A stretch of 49,071 nt of DNA from Sediminibacillus massiliensis (GCF_900156915.1 NZ_LT732535.1:1824990-1874060), one strand, 5' to 3'. Shown: positions 32,092 through 41,807, counted from the stretch's first letter. The notes: generated by a model not told the origin, from the sequence alone. Program-made: numbers and translations.

Positions 32092-33462
32092 TTAATGTAA
32101 TAGTAAGTTCATAAAAGCCGTAGCCATGCCAAAGTAAATCAATATGGAAATAATGTCATTTATGGTTGTGATAAATGGGCCCGAAGCAACAGCTGGATCA
32201 ATATTCAACTTGTGCATAATAATCGGGACAAGAGAACCGGCAATAGTAGCTACAAACAGAGTTGCCATAATCGAAATCCCTACTAGCAGCCCTAGAAAAA
32301 TGTCACCTTGCCATACATATACGACAAGGGTGGTCAGCACTCCGCAGCATATCCCGATAATCAGGCCGGTCCCTGCTTCTCTCAAAATCGTTTTCAGCTT
32401 TCCTTGTTTTTCAAACTCGCCTGTTGCAATCCCTCTGACAGCTACAGCCAACGCTTGTGTCCCTGTATTACCCGCCATGCCGGCAATCAACGGAATGAAA
32501 ACCGCTAAAATTGCTACTTTGTCCAACGTCTCTTCAAACCGGCCGATTAAACTTGCCGTCAACATACCCAAAAACAACAAAATGACCAACCACGGAAGTC
32601 TCTTCTTGGCTGAATTCAGGACATTATCATCCGGACCGTCTACATCGGAAATACCAGCAAGTTTGGAGTAGTCATCACTTGCCTCCTCTTCCATAACATC
32701 CATGATGTCATCAACCGTGATGATTCCGAGGAGGTGGTTTTGAAAGTCCAACACAGGAAGGGCCAGGAAGTCATAATCACGAACCATTTGGGCTACGTCC
32801 TCCTGGTCTTCGCCAACCTGTACGGAAACAACACGCTCACTCATAACATCCGAAACAAGCCAGTCTCCCTCGGCAATAATTAAATCCCTAAGAGAAAGAA
32901 CACCGACCAACCGCTTATCATTGTCAATAACATACGTATAATAAATTGTTTCGGCATCTGGTGCTTCTTTCCGGAGGTGTCTCATTGCCTCTTTGATGGT
33001 TTGGTTGGCATTCAATACGACAAATTCTGTCGTCATAATACTTCCAGCTGTTTTTTCTTCATAGTGAAGTAACTCTTTTATTTCTTCCGCAGATTCCTTC
33101 TCCATGATAGTAAGAAAGCTTGCAACCTTGTTCTTATCCAATTCATTCATAATATCCACTGCATCATCTGTCGCCATTTCAGCAAGAACTTTGGCTGCAA
33201 AGTCGGAGGACATCTCGGAAAAGAACAGCTCTACATCATCTATATCGATATTTTCCATTACTTCAGCAATTTCCTCAGGCGACAGGTAAGTGTATATTTG
33301 TTTACGAACTTCTTCTGGTTGCGTTTCAAATATTTTCGCTTGATCATATGGATGCAATTCCAGAAACTCAGCACGAAATTGGTCGATTTGTGCATTAAAC
33401 AAAGCATCTTGTACTTTTTCCCAATATTCCTCTCTTTCGTGTTCGTCCAATCGCTGTTCCAT
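32092..33462 (-). CDS. mgtE: Magnesium transporter MgtE
   Basis: 456 residues. N-terminal helical domain (about 20-135), paired CBS domains (about 136-260, IMTTEFVVLNANQTI and VMSERVVSVQVGED), plug helix, then five membrane helices with the MgtE signature IAGMAGNTGTQ and PAVASGPFITTINDI. Known MgtE is a Mg2+-gated Mg2+ channel sensing cytosolic Mg2+ through the N and CBS domains. AAGGAGG precedes the ATG. I see no M-box riboswitch in the 303-base divergent spacer (33463-33765). Confidence 0.95.
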   Translation of the reverse strand: MEQRLDEHEREEYWEKVQDALFNAQIDQFRAEFLELHPYDQAKIFETQPEEVRKQIYTYLSPEEIAEVMENIDIDDVELFFSEMSSDFAAKVLAEMATDDAVDIMNELDKNKVASFLTIMEKESAEEIKELLHYEEKTAGSIMTTEFVVLNANQTIKEAMRHLRKEAPDAETIYYTYVIDNDKRLVGVLSLRDLIIAEGDWLVSDVMSERVVSVQVGEDQEDVAQMVRDYDFLALPVLDFQNHLLGIITVDDIMDVMEEEASDDYSKLAGISDVDGPDDNVLNSAKKRLPWLVILLFLGMLTASLIGRFEETLDKVAILAVFIPLIAGMAGNTGTQALAVAVRGIATGEFEKQGKLKTILREAGTGLIIGICCGVLTTLVVYVWQGDIFLGLLVGISIMATLFVATIAGSLVPIIMHKLNIDPAVASGPFITTINDIISILIYFGMATAFMNLLLH

Positions 33463-33765
33463 GTAGCATTACCTCCTTATCGCCTCGAAAATATTATCGT
33501 AAGCACAACCCAGTTATTTGTCAACGAATTAACAGTGAACTTTTCTGTCACATTTATGAAAAGAAAATATCACAATGCTTAAAAAAAAGTGCAATTTGAT
33601 GTACACTATTTTATGTATGGCTTCTTTTCGATCAAACCGATTGATAATTGACCGTTTATTTAACCATTATTTTATAAGAAAATAGTTCTTTCAGATACTT
33701 ATTTGTTTGTACTGTTTTTTTGTGTCACCATAAATATAAGTATTAATGGAAAGAAAGGGAAACGT

Positions 33766-34941
33766 ATGAATTCAAAAAACCCGCATTCAAATATAGATTA
33801 TACCCTTATCTTCATTGTTCTGCTGCTCGGTATTGTCAGCTGCTTTGCATTGTACAGCATCCAACCTTATCTACCAGCCAATGTCCAGGAAACCAATTGG
33901 TTTATCAGACAGGTTTTTTGGTACATTGGCGGCGGTATACTGATCGGTGGCATAATGCTCTTTGACTATGACCGCTTGCGTCATATCGCCTGGTATTTGT
34001 TCGGCTTCGGCATGATTACCTTGTTAATGCTGTTTTTTCGATTCCCGGGACCGATCATCCATACGGCAAATAATGCGACGAGCTGGTTCATTTTGCCTGG
34101 AATCGGCACGATTCAGCCTGCTGAATTTTTCAAATTGTTTCTGATTATTATCTTGGCCCATATAATGGTGAACCATAATGAAAAATATACAATTAGAACT
34201 AACAAGACAGATATTTGGCTTTTGTTTAAAATAGCTGCTATCTCCCTTCCACCGATGGGCCTTGTCGCCGTCCAGCCGGACTTGGGCGGTTTTCTAGTCC
34301 TAAGTGCGATTGTCTTTTTTATGGTGTTGATATCCGGCATCCGGTGGAGAGTGCTTACTTTTGTAGCATTTGTCGGTATCTTCTTGCTTGGTGCCGCTAT
34401 TGGGCTCTCGATTATGTTCCCCGACACCGTAGGAACCACTTTGGAAGAATCCGTATTCCGTCACGTGGAAAGCCGTTTTTATGGTTGGCTCCAACCTGAA
34501 AAATATGTGGACTCAGGCTTCCAGCTGAAACGTGCCATGCTGGCGATTGGATCCGGTCAGTTAGCCGGTAAAGGGTTGATGGATTTCGAAATCGACGTCC
34601 CCGAACGGCATACAGACATGATTTTCACCGTAATTGCTGAGCAATTCGGATTTGTAGGTGCCAGTCTTGTTGTAACGCTCTTTTTCCTACTTATTTACCG
34701 TTTAATCTATATCGCATTGCAAAGCAACGATCCATTTGGAAGCTACGTGATCAGCGGACTGATCGGGATGTTCGCATTTCAGATTTTCCAAAACATCGGT
34801 ATGTCCATTCAGTTGCTTCCGATTACAGGGCTACCACTCCCGTTCTTAAGTTACGGGGGCAGTTCAACATTGACCTATCTGATTGCCATCGGGATTGCAT
34901 TGAACATCAGATCACGGACAAAACAATATATGTTTGATTAA
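33766..34941 (+). CDS. FtsW/RodA/SpoVE family glycosyltransferase (RodA-like paralogue)
   Basis: 391 residues from the ATG at 33766 (AAAGGGAAACGT upstream); a longer frame from 33703 lacks an SD. About ten membrane helices; SEDS hallmarks include FRFPGPIIHTANNATSWFILPGIGTIQPAEFFKL, AVQPDLGGFLV (the catalytic Asp region) and NIGMSIQLLPITGLPLPFLSYGGSS. SEDS proteins polymerise peptidoglycan with a partner PBP. No PBP, MreBCD or fts gene is adjacent, so it is probably one of several paralogues. It interrupts the yjb gene order between prpE and mgtE. Own terminator follows. Confidence 0.92.
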   Translation: MNSKNPHSNIDYTLIFIVLLLGIVSCFALYSIQPYLPANVQETNWFIRQVFWYIGGGILIGGIMLFDYDRLRHIAWYLFGFGMITLLMLFFRFPGPIIHTANNATSWFILPGIGTIQPAEFFKLFLIIILAHIMVNHNEKYTIRTNKTDIWLLFKIAAISLPPMGLVAVQPDLGGFLVLSAIVFFMVLISGIRWRVLTFVAFVGIFLLGAAIGLSIMFPDTVGTTLEESVFRHVESRFYGWLQPEKYVDSGFQLKRAMLAIGSGQLAGKGLMDFEIDVPERHTDMIFTVIAEQFGFVGASLVVTLFFLLIYRLIYIALQSNDPFGSYVISGLIGMFAFQIFQNIGMSIQLLPITGLPLPFLSYGGSSTLTYLIAIGIALNIRSRTKQYMFD

Positions 34942-34945
34942 CCTT

Positions 34946-34984
34946 CAGGGTGGAAATGCTATTCAATAGATTCCACCCTGTTTT
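34946..34984 (+). terminator. Rho-independent terminator
   Basis: CAGGGTGGAA (34946-34955) / TTCCACCCTG (34971-34980), then TTTT. Confidence 0.85.
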
Positions 34985-35008
34985 AATTCTTCGGATTGGA
35001 GGCAGACA

Positions 35009-35755
35009 ATGAAAATTGATGTAATAGGTGATATACATGGTTGTCTCACCGAATTGAAAACACTATTTAATGAACTCGGCTATCAATGGGACGATGGTAT
35101 TCCGGTTCACCCTGGTGGCAGAATGCCGGTTTTTGTCGGTGACTTGACCGATCGAGGTCCTGATTCCATAGCGGTGATCAAACTCGTGTACGAGATGGTT
35201 GTTGCGAAACAGACAGCAAAATATGTACCGGGCAATCATTGCAACAAACTTTATCGATATTTCCTGGGAAATCCCGTCAAAGAAACGCATGGATTGGAAA
35301 CTACTGTTGCTGAATACAAAGCTTTAAATGCAAAGCAACAAAAACAAGTCAACCATCATTTTGTCGCATTATATGAACAAGCTCCACTGTATCTTCAGCT
35401 CCCCGAAGCGAATGCCGTCGTGGCACATGCCGGGATAAGTGAGGATTTGATCGGAAAATCGGGGAAAAAAGTAAAAACCTTTGTATTATATGGCGATATC
35501 ACCGGAGAATCCTATGAAGACGGAAGACCAGTCCGCAGAGACTGGGCACAGCATTATTCCGGAGATAAATGGATTGTTTACGGCCATACACCTGTAAAAG
35601 AACCAAGAATCGTCAACAAGACAATCAATATCGACACAGGATGTGTGTTCGGCAACAAGCTAACCGCATTCCGGCTGCCAGAAGAAGAAACAGTCTCTGT
35701 GCCTTCGAAACAGCCTTTTGTGGAGGAGAAATTCCGTTACTTTGAAGGGGAATAA
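35009..35755 (+). CDS. prpE: PrpE-type bis(5'-nucleosyl)-tetraphosphatase
   Basis: 248 residues. Calcineurin-like phosphoesterase motifs GDIHGC (7-12), [10 protein letters not shown] and PGNHCNKL, then VVAHAGISE and YGHTP. This is the PPP-family PrpE of Bacillus (YjbP), an asymmetric diadenosine tetraphosphate hydrolase reported to act in spore germination. GGAGG is upstream of the ATG. Its neighbours (RluA-like, NAD kinase, SasB on the opposite strand) match the yjb block. Confidence 0.92.
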   Translation: MKIDVIGDIHGCLTELKTLFNELGYQWDDGIPVHPGGRMPVFVGDLTDRGPDSIAVIKLVYEMVVAKQTAKYVPGNHCNKLYRYFLGNPVKETHGLETTVAEYKALNAKQQKQVNHHFVALYEQAPLYLQLPEANAVVAHAGISEDLIGKSGKKVKTFVLYGDITGESYEDGRPVRRDWAQHYSGDKWIVYGHTPVKEPRIVNKTINIDTGCVFGNKLTAFRLPEEETVSVPSKQPFVEEKFRYFEGE

Positions 35756-35786
35756 TTTGCGGACAATCAGATGCATCCAGAGAAAA

Positions 35787-35819
35787 AGCGGGAAGGACAA
35801 GCTCCTTCCCGCTTTTCTT
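35787..35819 (+). terminator. Rho-independent terminator of prpE
   Basis: AGCGGGAAGGA/TCCTTCCCGCT, an 11-bp perfect stem, then TTTCTT. Confidence 0.9.
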
Positions 35820-35842
35820 GATGGTTTCTGTAATTTTTTGAT

Positions 35843-35934
35843 GCCCCACGGAAAGCAAATATTTTTCCAGCGCTGGACTACTACTCAATTCGAAAAGAAT
35901 GGAAGGAAGCCAGAAAAGGTTATGTCGCAGTCTA
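35843..35934 (+). repeat. MITE-like repeat, truncated right-end remnant
   Basis: Only the last part of the element is present: CCCCACGGAAAGC, ATTTTTCCAGCGCTGGACTA, and the degenerate end TATGTCGCAGTCTATGG. The left end and most of the core are gone. It fills the space between the prpE terminator and the RluA-like gene. Confidence 0.7.
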
Positions 35935-35963
35935 TGGTTTTTATGAATCGCACCTTCCCCCTT

Positions 35964-36833
35964 TTACAATAGCCCCTCAAAATCTTCTGGAGCTTTTGCG
36001 GTAAAGTGCATCCGCTCTTTGGTTGCGGGATGGTTGAATTCTAAAGAATGGCAGTGAAGTGCCTGTCGATTGATATATTTCGTCGTGCCGCCATACAATG
36101 TGTCCCCAAGAAGCGGGTGGCCAAGATGAGCGAAATGTACACGGATTTGATGGGTTCTGCCCGTCTCTAACCGCACTTCGACACTCGTACGATCCTGAAA
36201 CTCTTTACGTACTTGATAATGGGTGACTGCGTACTGGCCATCAGCCCTTACTTCCCTTTCAATAAGCGAATCTGACTTCCTTCCGATTGGTGCATCGATC
36301 GTTCCACATTTCATTGCCAGGGTCCCTTCAATTCCAGCCGTATAACGGCGATTGATTTTGCCCTGTTTTTGAGCGAAGGACAAAGCAGAATGACTAAATC
36401 GATGTTTGGCAACCAAAAGGAGGCCAGAAGTATCCTTATCAAGCCTTGTGACGATATGGACCGTATAATCGAGATCCTTGCGTTCATAATGGGCTAAAAG
36501 GCCATTGGCAATAGTGCCCTTCGGATGATTTCTTGATGGAATGGTTGCAATCCCTGCACGTTTGTTTAAAACGAGGACATCCTCATCTTCATAAACGATG
36601 TCCAAGTCCAATTCTTCCGCTTCCATTCGGTCCCCTCTTTGTTCAGGTGGGAAAATGACTTCGAGCTCGTCATCTGTTTTAAGATGCTGCCTGACTGTTA
36701 CGTCTTTCCCATTCAAACTGATTCTGCCCCCTTCGAATTTAACAGCTTTAAGAATCCGACGGGAAAATCCCTGATTTTGTAAAAACTCTTTGATGAGCAT
36801 GTCATCATGTTCGGGTGCAATCTTCCATTTCAC
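35964..36833 (-). CDS. yjbO: RluA family pseudouridine synthase (YjbO-like)
   Basis: 289 residues from GTG at 36833 (AAAAGG seven bases upstream; an earlier GTG at 36842 touches the SD). N-terminal S4-like domain (FLQNQGFSRRILKAVKFEGGRISLNG), then the catalytic TRLDKDTSGLLLVAK with the nucleophilic Asp, and GRTHQIRVHFAHLGHPLLGDTLYGG. It isomerises a uridine in rRNA or tRNA; which one is not known. It follows NAD kinase after 35 bases and is part of the sasB-nadK-yjbO operon. Confidence 0.92.
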   Translation of the reverse strand: MKWKIAPEHDDMLIKEFLQNQGFSRRILKAVKFEGGRISLNGKDVTVRQHLKTDDELEVIFPPEQRGDRMEAEELDLDIVYEDEDVLVLNKRAGIATIPSRNHPKGTIANGLLAHYERKDLDYTVHIVTRLDKDTSGLLLVAKHRFSHSALSFAQKQGKINRRYTAGIEGTLAMKCGTIDAPIGRKSDSLIEREVRADGQYAVTHYQVRKEFQDRTSVEVRLETGRTHQIRVHFAHLGHPLLGDTLYGGTTKYINRQALHCHSLEFNHPATKERMHFTAKAPEDFEGLL

Positions 36834-36868
36834 GTTTTTCACCTTTTCATCAAGTCTCTCGTCAGGCT

Positions 36869-37669
36869 TTATTCTTCATCCGACACGAAGGAATCGCGTA
36901 CTCTTTTCCAAAAAGGAAACGGACGGAACCTGGCAAACCGTATTTTCTCTTCAGCCACCTTGCATTCAATCCTGTCGACATTTGTATAAGTCTTCGTTAT
37001 GTGATCAATCGTTATGAGAAAGCTCTTGTCATAGATAGGACGAAGATCACAAGCATGGTGTTTAGGCAGTATGAGCGGAGAGCCTATTGTACGAAACACC
37101 CGGTTGTTGATGGACGCCATTTCTGTGATTTGAATCGACTCCAGCGAAGGGTGGATGATTCCGCCGCCAAGTGCTTTATTATAAGCCGTACTTCCAGACG
37201 GGGTTGATATACACAGTCCATCTCCTCGAAATGTCTCAAAGTGTTCCCCTTTTATTTCCAAATCGAAAACAACCGAACCTTCTGCAGTCTTGATCGCACA
37301 CTCGTTAAGGGCAAGATAACGGTCGACATCCCCTCCGGATTTCGGACAGATAGTCACTTCCAGAAGCGGATATTCGACAACCTGAAAAGGGTTTTTCGCA
37401 ATCTCAATTATCAACTTTTCCACTTCTTCCGGAACCCAGTCAGCATAAAAACCTAAATGTCCTGTATGAATTCCGATAAATGCAGTTTTATCAAGACGGT
37501 GGATATATGTATGGAATGCTTCTAGAAAAGTGCCATCCCCGCCTACCGAAATGGACAAATCAGGCTCCTCTTCATCGTAGGTTAGTTCAAAGTCGGTCAA
37601 ATACTGTTTGATCATAGCTTTCAATTCATCTGACTTTTGGTCTCCTTTGGAAGTGATCGAGAATTTCAT
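36869..37669 (-). CDS. nadK: NAD kinase
   Basis: 266 residues. Signature [13 protein letters not shown] (GGDG at 43-46), [46 protein letters not shown] and the C-terminal tail typical of PpnK/NadF (YjbN). It phosphorylates NAD to NADP. AGGAGG lies 11 bases before the ATG. The sasB stop is 19 bases upstream, so alarmone synthesis and NADP supply are on one transcript, the order of B. subtilis yjbM-yjbN-yjbO. Confidence 0.96.
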   Translation of the reverse strand: MKFSITSKGDQKSDELKAMIKQYLTDFELTYDEEEPDLSISVGGDGTFLEAFHTYIHRLDKTAFIGIHTGHLGFYADWVPEEVEKLIIEIAKNPFQVVEYPLLEVTICPKSGGDVDRYLALNECAIKTAEGSVVFDLEIKGEHFETFRGDGLCISTPSGSTAYNKALGGGIIHPSLESIQITEMASINNRVFRTIGSPLILPKHHACDLRPIYDKSFLITIDHITKTYTNVDRIECKVAEEKIRFARFRPFPFWKRVRDSFVSDEE

Positions 37670-37688
37670 GTTAAAAATGTCCTCCTAA

Positions 37689-38309
37689 CTAGTGTGTGCT
37701 TTTATTTTTATGGAATATACGCTGCGCTTCCTGGACCTCGTCTTTAATCAGGGACATTTCCTCATCTAATTTAAATGCAGCCTCTGCAGCTCTTTTCAAT
37801 CTTGATTTTATGTTCGAAGGAATTTGTCCATCGTATTTATAATTCAAGGAATGTTCATTGGTCGCCCAAAAATTCATTGCCAATGTGCGGATTTGTATTT
37901 CGGCGAGCACTTTCTTTTCTCCATGTACCGTTTCAACCGGATATTTGATTATGACATGATACGATCTGTACCCGCTATCCTTCTGTCTGGTTATATAATC
38001 TTTTTCTTCGATGATGGAAAAATCTTTTCTGTTTCTAAGCATGTCGATTACCGTACGGATATCGTCGACAAACTGGCAAACCACCCTGACACCGGCAATG
38101 TCCTGGATTTCTCCTTCTATCTGGTCCAGCGGGGTGTTCTTTCTATGGGCTTTTTCCAAGATGCTTGGTACTGGCTTTACCCTTCCAGTAATAAATTCAA
38201 TCGGGGAATGACGCGATTCAAATTCATATTGCGCCCTCATCCCTTTCAACTTGACTTTCAATTCTTCTACTACTTGCACATATGGAGCGAGAAAAGCCTC
38301 CCAGTTCAC
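37689..38309 (-). CDS. sasB: Small alarmone synthetase SasB (RelQ/YjbM)
   Basis: 206 residues from GTG at 38309 (AAGGTGG eight bases upstream); the GTG at 38321 overlaps that SD. Single RelA/SpoT synthetase domain without hydrolase: HSPIEFITGRVKPVPSILEKAHRKN, IQDIAGVRVVCQFVDDI, KDSGYRSYHVIIKYP, LAEIQIRTLAMNFWATNEHSLNYKYDG. Known SasB forms a tetramer that makes (p)ppGpp and is allosterically activated by pppGpp. Heads the sasB-nadK-yjbO operon. Confidence 0.95.
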   Translation of the reverse strand: MNWEAFLAPYVQVVEELKVKLKGMRAQYEFESRHSPIEFITGRVKPVPSILEKAHRKNTPLDQIEGEIQDIAGVRVVCQFVDDIRTVIDMLRNRKDFSIIEEKDYITRQKDSGYRSYHVIIKYPVETVHGEKKVLAEIQIRTLAMNFWATNEHSLNYKYDGQIPSNIKSRLKRAAEAAFKLDEEMSLIKDEVQEAQRIFHKNKSTH

Positions 38310-38561
38310 ACAATGCACCACCTTCGGACAACTAGATGTTAAATTAGTATCTATCTAAACACATTACAATTGTATCATAAATTTTCCCATTGTTATTTTA
38401 CAGATAAGCACTCTTGGCAAATTTTTTCCTATTAGTGAAAACGTTGGTCTGGCGGGCAATGTGAAGCTGCTTGGTGTGGCTTCAATAGTTAACTTTTGCA
38501 TTATCGTCTATATTTCCACCATAATAAATCTAAAGGCCTATTTTAGATTGGGGGAAACAAG

Positions 38562-39140
38562 TTGGCACAAGAAATCGAAATAGAATTTAAAAATTTACTT
38601 ACAGAACAAGAATATCTTCGACTGAAAAATGCCCTTGACCTGCAGGAAGTTCCTGCCTATGTACACACAAATCATTATTTTGAAACCAAGAATTTCGACT
38701 TAAAAAAACACGGTGCCGCCCTTAGAATACGCGAAAAAAACAATCAATGGCAATTAACGCTGAAAGAACCACATGAAGAAGGCCTTCTTGAAACGCACGA
38801 CACATTGACCGAGGAAGAGGCAAAATCATGGGTCAACGGAGATATTATCCCGAAACCACTTGTTGCCAAACAATTGAACCAGCTCGGAATCGACTTTGCA
38901 GAGCTAGAATATGGCGGTACGTTACAAACGAAGCGAATCGAAGCAGAATATAAGCGTACAATCGTTGTCCTCGACCACAGCATGTACAATGGACAGGTCG
39001 ATTATGAACTCGAGATAGAAGCTCAGGATAAAGAAACAGGTGAAAAAGTATTTCATCAACTGTTAGAGGAACACCAAATCACTAAAAAGGACACACCAAA
39101 TAAGATTAAAAGGTTCTATTCCTCTATCCAAAACAGATAA
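38562..39140 (+). CDS. yjbK: CYTH domain protein (YjbK-like)
   Basis: 192 residues, TTG start at 38562 with GGGGGAAAC upstream. The CYTH ExExK-type motif EIEIEFKNLL opens the sequence; AALRIREKNNQWQLTLKEP and QVDYELEIEAQD supply further acidic and basic residues of the triphosphate tunnel. Triphosphate tunnel enzymes hydrolyse triphosphate-containing compounds; the substrate of YjbK is not settled. Divergent from sasB, the same relation as in B. subtilis. Confidence 0.92.
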   Translation: MAQEIEIEFKNLLTEQEYLRLKNALDLQEVPAYVHTNHYFETKNFDLKKHGAALRIREKNNQWQLTLKEPHEEGLLETHDTLTEEEAKSWVNGDIIPKPLVAKQLNQLGIDFAELEYGGTLQTKRIEAEYKRTIVVLDHSMYNGQVDYELEIEAQDKETGEKVFHQLLEEHQITKKDTPNKIKRFYSSIQNR

Positions 39141-39222
39141 GTTGCCCAAATAATTAAGCAGTTGTTAAAATAAATAACAAATCTTTACTTGAACAACTTT
39201 CTTGAAGTGGAGAGGAATATAT

Positions 39223-39624
39223 ATGAACAATCACGGGACCATCTATGAAGCTATTGGTGGACGACCTACGATAGAAAAACTTGTAAACGCCTTTTATAGC
39301 AGGGTGGCAAACCATCCTGAGTTAATACCGATTTTCCCGGAAGATTTGACGGAAACGGCTAGAAAACAACAGCAGTTCCTGACACAACTGTTTGGTGGTC
39401 CTGCATTATATTCAGAAGAACATGGGCACCCTATGCTGAGAAGAAGACACTTGCCATTTCCGATTACCCCTTCTCGCAAAGATGCCTGGCTATCGTGCAT
39501 GGACGCTGCTTTAGAAGAAGCAGCTGTAGAAGAACCATATAGAAGCGCTATTTTCGAACGACTTACAATGACAGCTGAACATATGATGAATACACCTGAG
39601 GATGAGAAAGGAGAATCGATGTGA
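39223..39624 (+). CDS. yjbI: Truncated hemoglobin, group II (YjbI)
   Basis: 133 residues from the ATG at 39223 (GGAGAGG upstream); a start at 39202 lies before that [38 protein letters not shown] and [25 protein letters not shown] hold the proximal His (RRRHLPF) and the group II aromatic residues. Binds O2 or NO. Its stop overlaps the GTG of spxH (TGTGA-type overlap), so the two are coupled; the known link is redox and oxidative stress control of Spx. Confidence 0.93.
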   Translation: MNNHGTIYEAIGGRPTIEKLVNAFYSRVANHPELIPIFPEDLTETARKQQQFLTQLFGGPALYSEEHGHPMLRRRHLPFPITPSRKDAWLSCMDAALEEAAVEEPYRSAIFERLTMTAEHMMNTPEDEKGESM

Positions 39625-40520
39625 GCTGGAAACCATCTGGGCCATCTAACAACGAGAAGTCAAATAACACGGCACAGTATGGCTTTTTTGATTTACTGAA
39701 AAAACCGGTAGAAATTTATGTCTTCGTCGATCCTTTATGTCCGGAATGTTGGTCATTAGAACCTTATTTAAAGAAGTTGTCCATTGAATATGGGAGATTT
39801 TTCACTATCCGTCCTATTTTAAGCGGACAATTGACGGTTTTGAATAAAGATAAATTTGATAAGCCCAAGAAATTAAAAGATATTTGGGAAAAAACCGCAA
39901 ATCGCACTGGAATGAGCTGTGATGGTGATTTGTGGTTGGAAAACCCGATAAGTCTTCCCTGGTTGGCATCAATTGCCATAAAAGCAGCCGAACTGCAAGG
40001 CAAAAAAGCCGGCCGGTCTTTTTTACGAAAGGTGCAAGAAAGTTTATTTTTGAATAAAAAGGATGTATCGAAAGAGGAAGTGCTTATGGAATGTGCGAAG
40101 GATATCAATCTGGACATGGATGAATTCCAGCAGGATTTGTATTCGAACACCGCAAAAAAAGCACTGCAATGCGATTTGAAGCTGACACAAGAGATGGACG
40201 TCGAATATATTCCGACAATGGTATTTTTCAATCAGTCGGAGGAAGAAGGCGGTTTGAAGGTTTCTGGTCTTTATCCTTATGAGATTTATGTGAAGATCCT
40301 GAAACAAATGCTGCAAATGGACCCACCGCCAGCACAAAAGCCTCCTCTCGAGGACTTCATTGCCTATTATAGTTTTGTTGGCAATAAGGAGATATCTGTC
40401 GTATATGATTGGAAACCGGATAAAACAGAAAAAGAAATGAAAAAACTTCAATTAAAGCGAATGGTCGAAAAAGTTCCCGTAAAATACGGCACCTTTTACC
40501 GTCATGTAGAAAGTCATTAA
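39621..40520 (+). CDS. spxH: SpxH (YjbH), ClpXP adaptor for Spx
   Basis: 299 residues, GTG start with AAAGGAG seven bases upstream. DsbA/thioredoxin-like domain with [13 protein letters not shown] (C40, C43; one CxxC pair) and a C-terminal helical region ([14 protein letters not shown]). Known YjbH binds Spx and speeds its degradation by ClpXP; the N-terminal His/Cys-rich region of B. subtilis YjbH is reduced here. Spx is encoded about 5.5 kb away (46056-46451). Forms a unit with the truncated hemoglobin. Confidence 0.92.
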   Translation: MSWKPSGPSNNEKSNNTAQYGFFDLLKKPVEIYVFVDPLCPECWSLEPYLKKLSIEYGRFFTIRPILSGQLTVLNKDKFDKPKKLKDIWEKTANRTGMSCDGDLWLENPISLPWLASIAIKAAELQGKKAGRSFLRKVQESLFLNKKDVSKEEVLMECAKDINLDMDEFQQDLYSNTAKKALQCDLKLTQEMDVEYIPTMVFFNQSEEEGGLKVSGLYPYEIYVKILKQMLQMDPPPAQKPPLEDFIAYYSFVGNKEISVVYDWKPDKTEKEMKKLQLKRMVEKVPVKYGTFYRHVESH

Positions 40521-40521
40521 A

Positions 40522-40553
40522 CAATCCCCTTGTTTACACGAGGGGATTTTTTT
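40522..40553 (+). terminator. Rho-independent terminator of yjbI-spxH
   Basis: AATCCCCT/AGGGGATT stem with a seven-T run directly after the spxH stop. Confidence 0.9.
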
Positions 40554-40607
40554 ATACAAAACTTCTTTCAAGCTAATGATAAAACATAGAGGTTTCATAC
40601 TTGAGGG

Positions 40608-41258
40608 AAACTGTGACATAGTGAAAACTCCTTCTAGGGAGACTTCCTATCGTTCTGATTAAAATGAGTGGTATGGCTTAGCTGCAGCAGAACACTTCGC
40701 TTTCCATGGGCACGGCCTCAGCCAGGGAACTACTTGAATAAGCTTCCTTACTCCCTTTGGGACTGCGATTACTCGTCCCACCGAAAACCATGGGTCGAGG
40801 AATTTGCTACGAAGCTTAACTGGAAGACGCAAACCCATCACGCGGGGTCTTCGGACACACGGGACTGCGATTACTCGCCCCATCGAAGACCTTTCGCTGT
40901 TCCCATAGGACAAGGAAAGCTCCGACAGCATCGCTTCGCACGAAGAAAATTGGTTTGTATTTTCGAGGAGTCTGCGTATTCTGCCTCCGCTGTTAGGGAT
41001 TTCTGAATTTTGATTAGGAATACCTCAATTTAGACATATTCTAGGACCACTTCTTACTTGATCAGATAACTATCTTAAGCTGCGGAAAAATGCGAGACTC
41101 CAGTGGGAAAGGAACAGTCTGAAGATCCCGCAGGGGCGTTTTTTGCACCGAGGAAGCTGAAGCGTTCCCCACGGAAAGCGAGTATTTTTCCGCAGCGTTG
41201 GGCTACCAACTCAATCTGAAAGGATGATAGGAAGTCACACTGAGTTATGTCGCAGTTT
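40608..41258 (+). repeat. MITE-like repeat, long copy with internal insertions (651 bp)
   Basis: It starts AAACTGTGACATAG and ends TTATGTCGCAGTTT. Order: class 2 core (about 40683-40990), AT-rich linker and class 1 core (about 41080-41205). The class 2 core is enlarged: GGGACTGCGATTACTCG occurs twice (about 40759 and 40861), and about 59 extra bases (40911-40969) lie at the same point, AGGAGTCT, where the IS110-family element entered copy B. Confidence 0.82.
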
Positions 41259-41572
41259 ATCTATATTGTGAATCATGGGATAGGAGTTGTAAAAGAAACT
41301 CTGCTGTCTTTTTTATCAAATAACAAAAAAAGGCTATGTCCGGGTGACATAGCCTTTTCGTCTTTTATCAGACAAAGGGGGATGGGAGAAAGTTAAGTCA
41401 AACAAAGGGGTTGTTTGTTTGTTAATTATCTCACAAGACAAATATAACAAGATTTTAAACGGCAAACAATAGAAAAGCTCATGGTTTCACAAAACTGTCA
41501 AACTTCTATGAAATAGTCATATGACATATAATATAGCAAACACCTTCATACATAGTTAGGAGTGATAACCAC
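41259..41572. other. Intergenic region with an orphan hairpin
   Basis: It contains a strong bidirectional terminator-like hairpin (41324-41360) with no obvious gene feeding into it on either strand, then an AT-rich promoter-like stretch (ATATAATATAG near 41525) before the small membrane gene. Confidence 0.4.
41324..41360. terminator. Terminator-like hairpin without an adjacent gene
   Basis: AAAGGCTATGTC (41329-41340) / GACATAGCCTTT (41346-41357), A run before and TTTT after. Confidence 0.7.
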
Positions 41573-41758
41573 ATGCAAAGGTTTTATTTCGCATTTTTTC
41601 TTTTCCTGACAGTGATAGCATTTTTTCTGAATATATTAGGGTTTATGCGCTTAATTCCTATTTTAATAACCCTTCCCCTACTGTTTTTTTCCATATATTT
41701 CACCCTGTTCTCTTTGACCTACAGGAAAACTTTCAGAGGTTTTCCACGAAAAAACTGA
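41573..41758 (+). CDS. Small membrane protein, unknown function
   Basis: 61 residues. AGGAG lies ten bases before the ATG. Two hydrophobic helices (about 4-23 and 27-48) and a basic tail (TYRKTFRGFPRKN). I recognise no family. It stands alone between the repeat and pepF and shares a bidirectional terminator with pepF. Confidence 0.55.
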   Translation: MQRFYFAFFLFLTVIAFFLNILGFMRLIPILITLPLLFFSIYFTLFSLTYRKTFRGFPRKN

Positions 41759-41800
41759 AAGGGCGGCCGGCTTATAGCCAGACCGCTCTTTCAGTCTTTT
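41755..41800. terminator. Bidirectional terminator between the small membrane gene and pepF
   Basis: CTGAAAGGGCGG...CCGCTCTTTCAG forms a long stem with an inner GGCT/AGCC, followed by TCTTTT on plus and TTTT on minus. Confidence 0.85.
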
Positions 41801-41807
41801 AACTTCA

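Noticed and set aside
31265-32095. Long open frame (about 276 codons) antisense to yjbQ
   Set aside because: No SD, low-complexity composition mirroring membrane helices, and the opposite strand encodes a complete well-conserved antiporter.
33463-33765. M-box (Mg2+) riboswitch expected upstream of mgtE
   Set aside because: I looked for the conserved M-box helices and a terminator between the divergent genes and saw none; only an SD and AT-rich sequence are present.
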